Assembly (NCBI RefSeq): GCF_040289685.1
Contig: NZ_PSLQ01000006.1
Span: 1-64,000 of the forward strand
Reading direction: 5' to 3'
Length of the DNA stretch: 64,000 bases
Source: Pyrinomonas sp040289685
Lineage (GTDB): Bacteria > Acidobacteriota > Blastocatellia > Pyrinomonadales > Pyrinomonadaceae
Both the position numbers and the translations under genes were made by a program. Positions 55,009-63,185 of the stretch are shown here, piece after piece. Every line of letters begins with the position of its first letter. Position 1 is the first letter of the stretch. The notes below the pieces were generated by a model. The model was not told where the DNA came from, searched no databases, and saw only the letters and a program-made list of their open reading frames with translations.

Positions 55009-56154
55009 TCAGTCGCTCGTCGCTCTTCCGGTCGCTTGCGCATCCGTGATCAGGGGAACGTTCTCCATGGTCCGTTCGATCAAACGATCGACGACGGCGC
55101 GCAGGTCTCCCGTTTCGCGGTAGACGTGCAGTTGCTCTTCGGCTGAAGTCGCGCGGTCGAGAATGGTGTAAATGTGTTCGATCTCTTTGCGCGAGCCGAG
55201 TTCATCGACCACGTCGTCGACGAACTGAAGCAGTTCGCGAATCAGGTCACGCGCCGGAACTTCCTTCTGTTTACCGAAGTCGATGAGCTTGCCGTCTAGC
55301 CCGTAACGCACGGCGCGCCACTTGTTCTCTTGGATGAGCATTCGACGGTAGAGACGAAAGCCCAAGTTCTGCTCGATCAGTTTATCGAGTTTGGCGACGA
55401 TGGCTTGAAAGAGCGCAGCGATGGCGATGGTGTCATCGATGCGCGTTGGAATATCACAGATGCGGAATTCGAGCGTCGGGAAGAACGGATGAGGACGAAT
55501 ATCCCACCAGATCTTTTTGCCATTATCGATGCAATTAGTGCGGATCAATAGATCGACGTAGCGCTCGAAGGAGGCGTAAGAATCGAAATGGTCCGGAATG
55601 TCCGTGCGCGGGAACTTCTTGAAGATCTCCGAACGGTATGATTTAAAACCGGTGTTGACGCCGAGCCAGAAGGGCGATGAGGTGGAGAGCGTCAGGACGT
55701 GCGGCAGAAAATACCGCGCCGCATTCATGATGTGCATGGAGCGCTCGCGGTCTTCGACGCCGACGTGCACGTGAAGACCGAAGATCAAGAGCGAGCGCGC
55801 GACCACTTGTACCTCTTCGACCAGCAGCTCGTAGCGTTTGTCTTCGTAGATCTTCTGGTCGATCCAATGGGAGAAAGGGTGGGTCGAGGCGGCGACGATC
55901 GCCAGACCTTGCTTGCGCGCCAGATAAGAGACGATCGCGCGAAGCCGCGTGATCTCGCGACGCGCCTCTTGAATGTTCTGGCAGACGCCCGTGCCGACCT
56001 CCACCGTCGATTGGATCATCTCAGGTTTGATCTGTTCGCCGAGGAGCATACGCCCTTCGGCGAGTATCTCGGAGACGTGTGAGCGCAGTTCGCGCGTTGC
56101 GGGATCGACGATTTGGAACTCCTCTTCGATGCCAAGGGTGTACTTGCCGAACAT
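55009..56154 (-). CDS. Carboxylate-amine ligase (GCS2/YbdK family)
   Basis: 381 aa, the family length. TLGIEEEFQIVDP, VEVGTGVCQNIQEARREI, GLHVHVGVEDRERSM, and IWWDIRPHPFFPTLEFRICD are diagnostic of YbdK/glutamate-cysteine ligase type 2 enzymes, which make ATP-dependent amide bonds to glutamate. It is the last gene of a four-gene minus-strand cluster with a circularly permuted ATP-grasp, a PilZ protein and an unknown gene, so its product may be a small peptide or modified amino acid rather than glutathione. Confidence 0.9.
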   Translation of the reverse strand: MFGKYTLGIEEEFQIVDPATRELRSHVSEILAEGRMLLGEQIKPEMIQSTVEVGTGVCQNIQEARREITRLRAIVSYLARKQGLAIVAASTHPFSHWIDQKIYEDKRYELLVEEVQVVARSLLIFGLHVHVGVEDRERSMHIMNAARYFLPHVLTLSTSSPFWLGVNTGFKSYRSEIFKKFPRTDIPDHFDSYASFERYVDLLIRTNCIDNGKKIWWDIRPHPFFPTLEFRICDIPTRIDDTIAIAALFQAIVAKLDKLIEQNLGFRLYRRMLIQENKWRAVRYGLDGKLIDFGKQKEVPARDLIRELLQFVDDVVDELGSRKEIEHIYTILDRATSAEEQLHVYRETGDLRAVVDRLIERTMENVPLITDAQATGRATSD

Positions 56155-56200
56155 AGCCCCCTCCCCCTGCGTTTAGCGTCCCGGTCGGATAGCTTGAAGT

Positions 56201-56836
56201 TTACAAGAAATCCAAGCCGATTGCAGCAGAAATTTCTCGCCAGTCCGGGCATCTTCTCAGCAGTTTTTCGCCAAAAAGGTGGCCGAGGGCAGTGGTCATC
56301 GAAAAGACCGGGCTCAGGCGGTCGAAGTGCACGCTCCAGCGATTGCGGGGGGCGTCTTCGAAGACGAGGTGCAACGTCGCTTCAGCTCGCGAACGTTCGA
56401 AGAAGCCGGTGATCGCGCTGCGCTTGCTGGCCCACCGGCTTTCGCGCAAGCGCGGGCAGTCGCGCGCTCGTCGGAGCAGTGAGGCATGTGCTGAAAAGCT
56501 CGCCCCGACGCCGCCCGTGCCGTACAGGTTTTCGATCTTTCGCACTTCACTCCAAAGATCGAGGTCGCAAAGTCGCGCAGCGAGAAGAAACAGGCTTGCC
56601 CGTTTGTCCGGCGCGAGCGAATCGAAGGCTGTGCGGTCGTCGCCGTGCGAGTAGAGTCCGGCGAGCTTGCCGGCGAAGCAGCGACGCAGCTTGCAATCGA
56701 GCGCGTTCCAGTCGGAGGCTATCGTGTGGCGAAGCGATTCGCCAGCATCGCTTTGCGGCCAGCAAGGTGATCGGTCGGCGACGCGATCGTTTCGCGCCGG
56801 GAGCGGAATGGGCCGCGCCGTCTTGCCGAAGAACAT
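56201..56836 (-). CDS. Unknown protein in the GCS2/ATP-grasp cluster
   Basis: 211 aa (from ATG 56836, with AAGAGG upstream; a TTG at 56851 overlapping the PilZ stop is an alternative). Mostly helical with a Leu/Arg-rich middle (LAPDKRASLFLLAARLCDLDLW), a small Gly-rich turn (YGTGGVGASFSA) and a beta segment (EATLHLVFEDAPRNRWSVHF). I recognise no family. Tight spacing on both sides makes it part of the operon. Confidence 0.7.
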   Translation of the reverse strand: MFFGKTARPIPLPARNDRVADRSPCWPQSDAGESLRHTIASDWNALDCKLRRCFAGKLAGLYSHGDDRTAFDSLAPDKRASLFLLAARLCDLDLWSEVRKIENLYGTGGVGASFSAHASLLRRARDCPRLRESRWASKRSAITGFFERSRAEATLHLVFEDAPRNRWSVHFDRLSPVFSMTTALGHLFGEKLLRRCPDWREISAAIGLDFL

Positions 56837-56847
56837 CGTGAGCCTCT

Positions 56848-57186
56848 TCAATCACGGCTCGATGCGCGGCGAATGGCCTCTTCAAGGCGCGCGCGCTGTT
56901 CATCCGTCAGACCGTCGAATTCAACGCCGACGCCGCGCCCTGGATTGCTGTAGACGACCCTGCCGCGGATGATCAGCGGTTCTTCCCCCAAAGGAAGGCG
57001 CAGCGTAAGCATCGTGCCTTCTGGCAGAACGGTTTGCGTGTTCATGTAGAGTCCGCCGACGCCGATGTCGCGCGTGTTCGCTATGCCTGTGCCTTCGTGT
57101 CCTTCGAAGTAGAGATCGATGATGAGTCGCGCGCGATCGTGGCGACGCCGTTCGTCTTGAGGCAAGTTGGCACCCATGATCTTCAT
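56848..57186 (-). CDS. PilZ-domain c-di-GMP receptor
   Basis: 112 aa, single PilZ domain. The Arg-rich RRRHDRARLII (RxxxR type) at about residues 13-23 and DIGVGGLYMN (D/NxSxxG type with Gly in the Ser position) are the ligand-binding elements, followed by GRVVYSNPGRGVGVEF. Likely c-di-GMP binding, reduced in certainty by the Ser-to-Gly change. Start ATG 57186 (GAGGGA site upstream). Located in the operon between the ATP-grasp and unknown genes. Confidence 0.88.
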   Translation of the reverse strand: MKIMGANLPQDERRRHDRARLIIDLYFEGHEGTGIANTRDIGVGGLYMNTQTVLPEGTMLTLRLPLGEEPLIIRGRVVYSNPGRGVGVEFDGLTDEQRARLEEAIRRASSRD

Positions 57187-57197
57187 TCTTGAATCCC

Positions 57198-58553
57198 TCA
57201 ATCAGCCTCCCCGTCGATGATGAACGTTGGGACCATGCCGCCGCCCGCCGAGACGTTGGCCAGTTCCGTGGAAGACAAGCGCGTGAAGGCCGAACCGACT
57301 TTGCCGTTGAACAACAACGGGTCGAGATCAACCAACTGTTCGAGGAATTCGACGCTGTCTCCGATCAGCATCGGAAAGACTTCGCGCGCCGTCGGCACGC
57401 GCTCTTGCACCAGATAATCGCCGTTCTCGACGGCCAGCGCGACCGCTTCAGCCCATTCGGCAGGCGTCGAGTTCCAGCCGATGAAGATGCCGTGCCCGCC
57501 GTAGTCATCGTTGGGTTTGAGCACGAGCCGCTCTCGCTCGCGTTCGATAAACGCGAGCAGCTCGATCCGCTCGCCATCGCGGTTGGTCCACCCATCGCGC
57601 ACGCGGCGCGTCCAAGGGACGTGCGCGCGGATCGCCTCGCGCTCTTCGCGATCGAAGAGCGCCGCATGGCGTTCGTCCGTGAGCACGGCGAAGAGAGCCT
57701 TTTTGTGAATCAACTTCGAGCGAAAACTGTTGACCATGCAGATGGCGCGCGCGCGATATGCTTCGAGCAACGCCGGCGCGCTTTCAATGATGGGTAGGTA
57801 CTCGTTGACCAGCAGCCTTTTGTAAACGATATCGATCTCGAAATCGTCGCAGCGCAACCTGCCGTTGCGAAACTCCAGTTCCTCCGGCGTGCAGATACGC
57901 GCCGGATAGCCTTCGCGCGCGAAGAAGTCGCGGAACAGCTCGAACTCTTTCTGCGTCGGCACATCTTTCAGATCGACGATGGCGATGTGGGGTGGTTGTG
58001 CGGGAGCGTTTCCGAGGAACTCGCGATAAGCGTCGAGCAGCACGTCGAGCAGTTGCCGTCGCCCGTACATCGGACGCAAGCGGTACTTCGCTGCGAAGCG
58101 TTGCATGACGGGCAGACGCGAGAATATTTCGAAAGCGGCGTCGGCGTAAGCGATGCCCGCGGGACTTTCGCCGTTGAGTTCGACGAAGCTGTATGCTTCC
58201 GGCGTCAGAAAAGAATCGAGGCGCGCCGTCGGCGAGACGGCGCGGTAGCCGGGGTCGATTTGAACCAACTCGCGTTCTTTTTCGGTCAGTCCAAGTTCTT
58301 CGACCAGACTCGCGTCTGCGATGGCGGCATCTTTCACCTTTTGAATGGCGCGCCAGACCGTTTCGCATACGCGCGAAATGCGCGCGAAATCCCTCGCCGT
58401 GACGAAGTGCGGGCGCAGGTAGGGCGACAATCGCCGTCCGCCGAAGATCAGTCTGGCGCGTTCGAGTTCGGCATCGAGCATGGCGCGCGAGGCGTCGGCC
58501 AAAGTCGAATCGGTGAGAAGGTCGTGGTAGTCTGCGACTGCTCGCTGCAACAT
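57198..58553 (-). CDS. Circularly permuted ATP-grasp ligase-like protein
   Basis: 451 aa. N-terminal helices, VELNGESPAGIAYADA, a middle domain (PHIAIVDLKDVPTQKEFELF), and the ATP-grasp part in the C-terminal half: LVLKPNDDYGGHGIFIG, DYLVQERVP, and a metal-binding VDLDPLLFNGKVGSAFTRL. This resembles type-2 circularly permuted ATP-grasp proteins that lie beside GCS2 ligases in many bacteria. First gene of the cluster; the PilZ start codon lies 11 nt after its stop. Product unknown; peptide-bond formation to an amino acid is the usual chemistry. Confidence 0.85.
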   Translation of the reverse strand: MLQRAVADYHDLLTDSTLADASRAMLDAELERARLIFGGRRLSPYLRPHFVTARDFARISRVCETVWRAIQKVKDAAIADASLVEELGLTEKERELVQIDPGYRAVSPTARLDSFLTPEAYSFVELNGESPAGIAYADAAFEIFSRLPVMQRFAAKYRLRPMYGRRQLLDVLLDAYREFLGNAPAQPPHIAIVDLKDVPTQKEFELFRDFFAREGYPARICTPEELEFRNGRLRCDDFEIDIVYKRLLVNEYLPIIESAPALLEAYRARAICMVNSFRSKLIHKKALFAVLTDERHAALFDREEREAIRAHVPWTRRVRDGWTNRDGERIELLAFIERERERLVLKPNDDYGGHGIFIGWNSTPAEWAEAVALAVENGDYLVQERVPTAREVFPMLIGDSVEFLEQLVDLDPLLFNGKVGSAFTRLSSTELANVSAGGGMVPTFIIDGEAD

Positions 58554-58756
58554 CGGTCGCTCCTTGCGAGAAGTTGAGGCCAGCGATTAAACCGGCGATT
58601 AAATTAGCATAAAGACGGTCGCTGAGAAATGGTCAACCGCGCATGTGAACGCAAAACGAAGAGGAGACGGCAAGGTGAGGGGCGTTCTCGCCTTCAGCGA
58701 GGTGCGCTTTGTGGGCGCGCTCGCTCAAGGGTGAAGTGAGTGGGGTGTTCTCGCCT

Positions 58757-60295
58757 TCAACGAGGCGCGTTTTTGCGCAGCGTGAGTTCGATCCGTTCTG
58801 CGCCGCGACGGATGCCGAGGCGCACTTCCGCTTCCATCTGGCGCAGCACCTTTGCGGTCCAGTCCTGGAGCGTCAACGGCGCTCCATCGAGCGTCTCGAT
58901 GTAATCTCCGACGCGGAGTCCGGCGCGGTCGGCGGCCTTATCCGATGCGACGTCCAGAACGAGCAGACCTCGCTCCGCGAAACCGAGTTGCTTCGCAATC
59001 GTCTGTTCGAACACGATGCCTTGAAGCCCAAGCGCATCGGCGCGCCTTTCGTCCTCGGGTTTCGATGCCGCCGTTGTCGCTTGCTCCTGCGGCACGTTGC
59101 GGAGCCGCGTCAAACGATGATGGGCGCGAGATGTTTCTACTTTCGCGTCAGGCGCGGCATGCTTGACGAGCAGTTCGCTAGCGATCTTCTCAACTCGCCA
59201 TCGCGGGATCACCCGCGCTTGCTTTTGTTCGATCTGTCCGACGATGCCCAACCAACGCCCATCCGCGCTCAAGGCCATGGCACCGGCGAAAGCTGGAGGC
59301 AAATGCTCGGCGCGCACGATGATCTCTTCAACGCCTGGGCGTTCGACTTCGCTCAACGTCCCTTTCGCTGAACCAAACAACACGCGCAAACGTCGAGCAT
59401 CGCTTTGGACCTGCGTCGGGGCGAGAAGATCGACAAGCGCTGCGACGTTCTCGTCATCGGATCGACTCTCCGCGAGCCGACGCAAAGGCGCCGATCTCTC
59501 GTCCCGGCCATTTTTCGTGGATTGCGAGGGGGAATCTGCCGTGAAGATGAGTTGCGTGGAAGGAGCGGGTTGAAGATTCGCCTCTTGCTCCGCAGTTGCT
59601 TTTTGCATCGCCTTGTTTTCGAGATCGAGCGTGCGACGGGCGGCGCTGAGGTGATCTGGTGAGCCGCCTTTTGGGGGCAGCGACGGCGCTCGCGTGGCGA
59701 AGCGGGTCTGGCGCCGCGTCTGCGGGACGGTGAAGACAGGCTCGTTCGTCCTTAGAAGCGACAGTCCGGTCTCATCATCCACGCCGACGAGCGTGGCGTG
59801 AAACGCCGTGCCATCGGGGTGCACCACGAGAAAATCCGAAGCTCGCATCGCTGAACCGCCGCTGAGCGGTGGAAGTGCAAGCTGCTCGGCACGCGCGTTT
59901 GGCAATCGGGCGATCACCGTCTGCCCATCATCGAGCACACGTCCGGCAACGATGTTAGCGTGCGATGGAAGTTCTTTTGAGAGCAGAAGCACAGGGGCGC
60001 CGCTCTGTTTCGCCATCCACCAGGCGAGACGCAGCCCATAGAGTCGATGGATCACGGCGAGCACTTGCGGCGGAATCTGAGCCGTTCGTCCCATTGCGTC
60101 CCGTTCTCGGCGCGCGACGGAAGCGGCTTGTTGCGCCCGTCCTGCGTCGGGCGCAACGAGAATGAAGACGGATAGCAAACATCCAGTTGCCCATCGGAAA
60201 TGGACTGCGCGAGAGTGAAGAGCAAAGAGCGTCCGCCCGGCTTTTTTGTTGAGCTGTGTCATGGGTGTTTCTGGCCCGGTTGGCGCTGCGTTCAT
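58757..60295 (-). CDS. HtrA/DegP-like PDZ protein with degenerate protease domain
   Basis: About 512 aa, signal anchor then an HtrA-like region and a PDZ domain at the C-terminus (GLLVLDVASDKAADRAGLRVGDYI). By position, the His motif of trypsin-like HtrA is replaced by IARLPNA, the Asp motif by DDETGLSLL, and the Ser motif GNSGG by FAGAM in PAFAGAMALSADGRWLGI, so no triad is recognisable. It would then be a peptide-binding pseudoprotease. The ATG overlaps the anti-sigma stop (ATGA); 60262 is an alternative start. Last gene of the rpoE cluster. Confidence 0.7.
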   Translation of the reverse strand: MNAAPTGPETPMTQLNKKAGRTLFALHSRAVHFRWATGCLLSVFILVAPDAGRAQQAASVARRERDAMGRTAQIPPQVLAVIHRLYGLRLAWWMAKQSGAPVLLLSKELPSHANIVAGRVLDDGQTVIARLPNARAEQLALPPLSGGSAMRASDFLVVHPDGTAFHATLVGVDDETGLSLLRTNEPVFTVPQTRRQTRFATRAPSLPPKGGSPDHLSAARRTLDLENKAMQKATAEQEANLQPAPSTQLIFTADSPSQSTKNGRDERSAPLRRLAESRSDDENVAALVDLLAPTQVQSDARRLRVLFGSAKGTLSEVERPGVEEIIVRAEHLPPAFAGAMALSADGRWLGIVGQIEQKQARVIPRWRVEKIASELLVKHAAPDAKVETSRAHHRLTRLRNVPQEQATTAASKPEDERRADALGLQGIVFEQTIAKQLGFAERGLLVLDVASDKAADRAGLRVGDYIETLDGAPLTLQDWTAKVLRQMEAEVRLGIRRGAERIELTLRKNAPR

Positions 60296-60969
60296 TGTTG
60301 CTTCGTGTGTGGGTCAGCCGGGATGATCTTGAGCGCCGTTTCGTCGCCGAAAGAAACAGGTTCAATCCGCATCGTTTGAACTTCGCCCGCTTCGTTCAAG
60401 AGTCTGGCCTCTACGACGCGGGCCACGAGCGGGTCATCTTCGGTTTCGATTACCGGAGCGATCTTGACGGCGAAATCTTTGGCGACGATCTCTGGTCTAT
60501 TCAGCATCGCCCTCGCCCGAACGGTTCGCCGCTTGTGCTTGACGGTCTTCGTTTCGGTTGGTTCGATCAGTGCGATCCGATCTTGGAAAAAGAGCGGCAC
60601 CGCCTTTTCATCGTGGTGCGTTGAGAGGATCTTTTCGCGCGGCGACCAACGAACGTTTAGTAAAAGTGCGATGGTGACGGATAGCGCCGCCAACGAGGCG
60701 AGCACCGTTGCTGGATCCAAAAGGCGCAGCGGGCGCATGCGTGAGCGTGTGACAAGGGCGGTTTGCAGCCCCTGTTCGAAGTCTTCCGGCGCTTCGACGC
60801 GCGGCAGCTTGCGAAGTAGCTCGACCAAGGCGAGGCGCTCGGCGTAGAAGGCGCGACAGGCCGCGCAGCCGGAAAGATGTGCGCGCACGCGCTCATCGGG
60901 CGCGCGCTTAGGCAGCGTCGCCTCGATCGCTTCCCTACATCTTCGACACTCCGTCATGGCAGAACTCAC
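60292..60969 (-). CDS. Zinc-finger anti-sigma factor
   Basis: 225 aa. N-terminal CRRCREAI and HLSGCAACRAFY (HxxxCxxC) form the ZAS zinc site. One membrane helix (LASLAALSVTIALLLNV) follows, then a periplasmic tail. It should hold the upstream ECF sigma factor inactive until an envelope signal. A GTG (60969) overlaps the sigma TGA; ATG 60957 is an alternative start. Same-strand overlap on both sides marks the rpoE-type operon. Confidence 0.9.
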   Translation of the reverse strand: MSSAMTECRRCREAIEATLPKRAPDERVRAHLSGCAACRAFYAERLALVELLRKLPRVEAPEDFEQGLQTALVTRSRMRPLRLLDPATVLASLAALSVTIALLLNVRWSPREKILSTHHDEKAVPLFFQDRIALIEPTETKTVKHKRRTVRARAMLNRPEIVAKDFAVKIAPVIETEDDPLVARVVEARLLNEAGEVQTMRIEPVSFGDETALKIIPADPHTKQQ

Positions 60970-61595
60970 AAATGCGCGCGCAGCTTGTCGCGCAAAAGAG
61001 CGCGAGCGCGACTGATGCGCGATTTCACCGTCCCTTCGCTGACGCGCAAGATCGTTGCGATCTCTTCGTAACCGCGCTCTTCGAGATCGCGTAGGATGAG
61101 TGGGACGCGATACTTTTCGGGCAACGTCGCGATGGCGCGTGCTACGGCGCGCTGTCTTTCGGCGGCGATCAAGGTCGCGTCAGGCAGCGGACCAGAATCC
61201 GCCGGATCGATCTCGCTCTCTTCGTCCCCTTTGTGCGATCGAAAGATGGCCGTCAGCGAGACCAGCTTGCGCCGCTTGCGGCGGCGCAGCTCGCTGATCG
61301 CGAGGTTGGTTGCGATGCGGTAGATGTAGGTTGAAAAGGCGTAGTCCGTGTGGTAACGAGCCAACGCTCCATAGACGCGCAAGAAGGTCTCCTGCGCGAT
61401 GTCCACCGCCAGATCGTAATCATTGGTCAGCCGATAGACGTAGTTGGTGATCGGATGACGGTAGCGCCGGACCAGCTCAGCGAACGCTGCTTCATCGCCC
61501 GCGCGCGTCGCTTCGAGCAGCCGATGGTCCGTCACCGCATCGAACGATTGCGAGACGGCAACGAATAGATCCTCGATGGAAGAGAGGGCACCCAT
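60966..61595 (-). CDS. ECF (RpoE-like) sigma factor
   Basis: 209 aa, region 2 with DIAQETFLRVYGAL, TYIYRIATNLAISELRRRKR, and region 4 with LPEKYRVPLILRDLEERGYEEI split across its helix-turn-helix, ending RVSEGTVKSRISRARALL. The RpoE/SigW-like group matches the paired ZAS anti-sigma and HtrA-like genes. It probably controls an envelope stress regulon. No autoregulatory promoter was identified with confidence in 61596-61909. Confidence 0.92.
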   Translation of the reverse strand: MGALSSIEDLFVAVSQSFDAVTDHRLLEATRAGDEAAFAELVRRYRHPITNYVYRLTNDYDLAVDIAQETFLRVYGALARYHTDYAFSTYIYRIATNLAISELRRRKRRKLVSLTAIFRSHKGDEESEIDPADSGPLPDATLIAAERQRAVARAIATLPEKYRVPLILRDLEERGYEEIATILRVSEGTVKSRISRARALLRDKLRAHL

Positions 61596-61851
61596 AGAAC
61601 GGCTCGACCTTGGCTCATCGGCGATCGTCGTGGGCGAGACCGCGTCGGCGATTATACACCACCAACGTCTCTACACGCACGAACTCTTCATGTCGTTCCA
61701 AAGAGCTCGCGGCGAATTCGACCCTTGAGGCGCACTGCAAAAAGGTTCGCGAAAGCTTCCCGCTCAGCTTTTGGTTTTCTGCCGTTCGTTGCAAGTCACT
61801 TGCAGCCGTCGTTCACCGCGGTTTTGTGCTTACGGAGGTCATCATCGCCGC

Positions 61852-61945
61852 GATGCGCACGATGTCAGCAAGACATGCGGACGATGTCGCAAGGTCTCTT
61901 ATCGGGCGGTCATTGTTCAATCGCGATGCGCACGACGTCAGCAAG
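61852..61945. repeat. Duplicated 3' end of the adjacent hypothetical gene
   Basis: GATGCGCACGATGTCAGCAAG at 61852 repeats GATGCGCACGACGTCAGCAAG at 61925, one mismatch, 73 bp apart. The second copy is the end of the minus-strand gene (LADVVRIAIEQ); the first would encode LADIVRIA. The 61596-61909 interval has no recognised gene. Confidence 0.7.
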
Positions 61946-62956
61946 CGACAGACGTTCGATGCGTCCATCGTCGCCGACGATGACGACTTGATTCCGGTCC
62001 ACCGTGAAGCGTCGGACAGCGCGCATTTCGCGTTCGATGCGCGTGCCGTCGCGTAATTCGAGCACGAGACGTCCGCTTGCCAAAGGCGGCGGCGCTGGCG
62101 CTGGGCGCACACGCGGCGTCCGGCGCGAAGCTCTGCGACGTGGCGCGGGACGAGGCTCGGTCTCGCGTGTGACCTCCTCTGCTCGCGTCGCGGAAGGGGC
62201 TTCAACGTTGCGTGCGGCGGCTCGAGGCGTCTTGTCGTCGCTCGTCGCAACGGTTGCTTCGCGTTTCGCTTCTTCTGCCGCCTCTTTCGTGACGGTCTTC
62301 GCCTCCTCTTCGGTCGTTCTCTCGGCGCTGCGCTCTGCGGGCGCGCCTGCAATGCGTCCGCCCGTTGCCGTGCGCAACTCCCCAACTGGTGGAGGAGCGA
62401 CCAGCAGCGGCGATTCGACCATCTCTGGCGCATTTAGTTCGGGCGCGAACGCTCCGCTGAAGCGTATGCGGTAAGTGCCAGCCACATCGCCCGTGGCGCG
62501 CGCCTCGACGCGCAGAATCAACCTCTCTTCGCGTCGCAGGAAAACCGTCTTCGAGATGCGCGTCGCTTCGCTGGCGACGTAAAGCGGAATTTTGACGAGC
62601 GGGCGAAGCCCATCGGCGATGTAAAGATCCACATCGCCCTCAAGCCCACTGGACTCGACCGTGACCTCCAGTTCGCCGGGCGTGCCACGCAAGAGATAGA
62701 AATGTCGCGTCAAACGCGCATCGCCTGGCTCGCGTGGCGCGATGCTGCTGTTGATTTCGTTGTTCCGGATCGGAGTTGGAGTGGCGGCATCGCCTGATTG
62801 AGCCCACACGGCGGGCGCAAAGCCTAATTGGAGCGCCGCGAAGAGCGGCAGAGACAGAAGCACGCGCCGTATCTTCAGCGAGATGCCGATTCGATATGTC
62901 GAAAGTGAAAGCATTGCGAACTCGCTCGCGCGCGAGGGAGCCAAAATCCCTTTCAT
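61910..62956 (-). CDS. Exported protein with PPC-like and C-terminal beta domains
   Basis: About 348 aa. Signal (LPLFAALQLGFAPAVWAQ), a PPC-like beta sandwich (about 75-170; ELEVTVESSGLEGDVDLYIA; AGTYRIRFSGAF), a Glu/Thr/Arg-rich low-complexity linker with acidic and basic blocks, and a C-terminal beta segment (LVLELRDGTRIEREMRAVRR; VVIVGDDGRIERLSLADVVR) found in many secreted repeats. No enzyme signature. Start choice between 62956 and 62914 is uncertain. Its 3' end is duplicated just downstream. Confidence 0.75.
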   Translation of the reverse strand: MKGILAPSRASEFAMLSLSTYRIGISLKIRRVLLSLPLFAALQLGFAPAVWAQSGDAATPTPIRNNEINSSIAPREPGDARLTRHFYLLRGTPGELEVTVESSGLEGDVDLYIADGLRPLVKIPLYVASEATRISKTVFLRREERLILRVEARATGDVAGTYRIRFSGAFAPELNAPEMVESPLLVAPPPVGELRTATGGRIAGAPAERSAERTTEEEAKTVTKEAAEEAKREATVATSDDKTPRAAARNVEAPSATRAEEVTRETEPRPAPRRRASRRTPRVRPAPAPPPLASGRLVLELRDGTRIEREMRAVRRFTVDRNQVVIVGDDGRIERLSLADVVRIAIEQ

Positions 62957-63057
62957 CAATTTAGGACGGCGCGGATGCCCCACCCACGAGGGCCGGGCAG
63001 GAACGCCGACGCGCCCCCCTTCACCATACGGTCGGAATTAATCTACACCATAAACAC

Positions 63058-63155
63058 ATGAATCTCACCTTGATGGCGAAGTTGCAACCGACGCCTGAAC
63101 AAGCTGCTGCGCTGTTGGCGACGATGGAGCGGTTTAATGTTGCATGTAACCGAGC
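63058..63155 (+). pseudogene. Fragment of an IS200/IS605-family TnpB (OrfB) gene
   Basis: The first ~32 codons (MNLTLMAKLQPTPEQAAAL, then ATMERFNVACN) resemble the N-terminus of TnpB/OrfB transposon-encoded proteins. Homology then stops, and the frame continues antisense to rodA. Nothing of the RuvC or zinc regions remains, and no tnpA is present. It is a relic; a palindromic end such as TTAATCTACACC lies just upstream. Confidence 0.7.
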
Positions 63156-63185
63156 GCCGATTTTGTTCGGCACACCGCCGACGGT

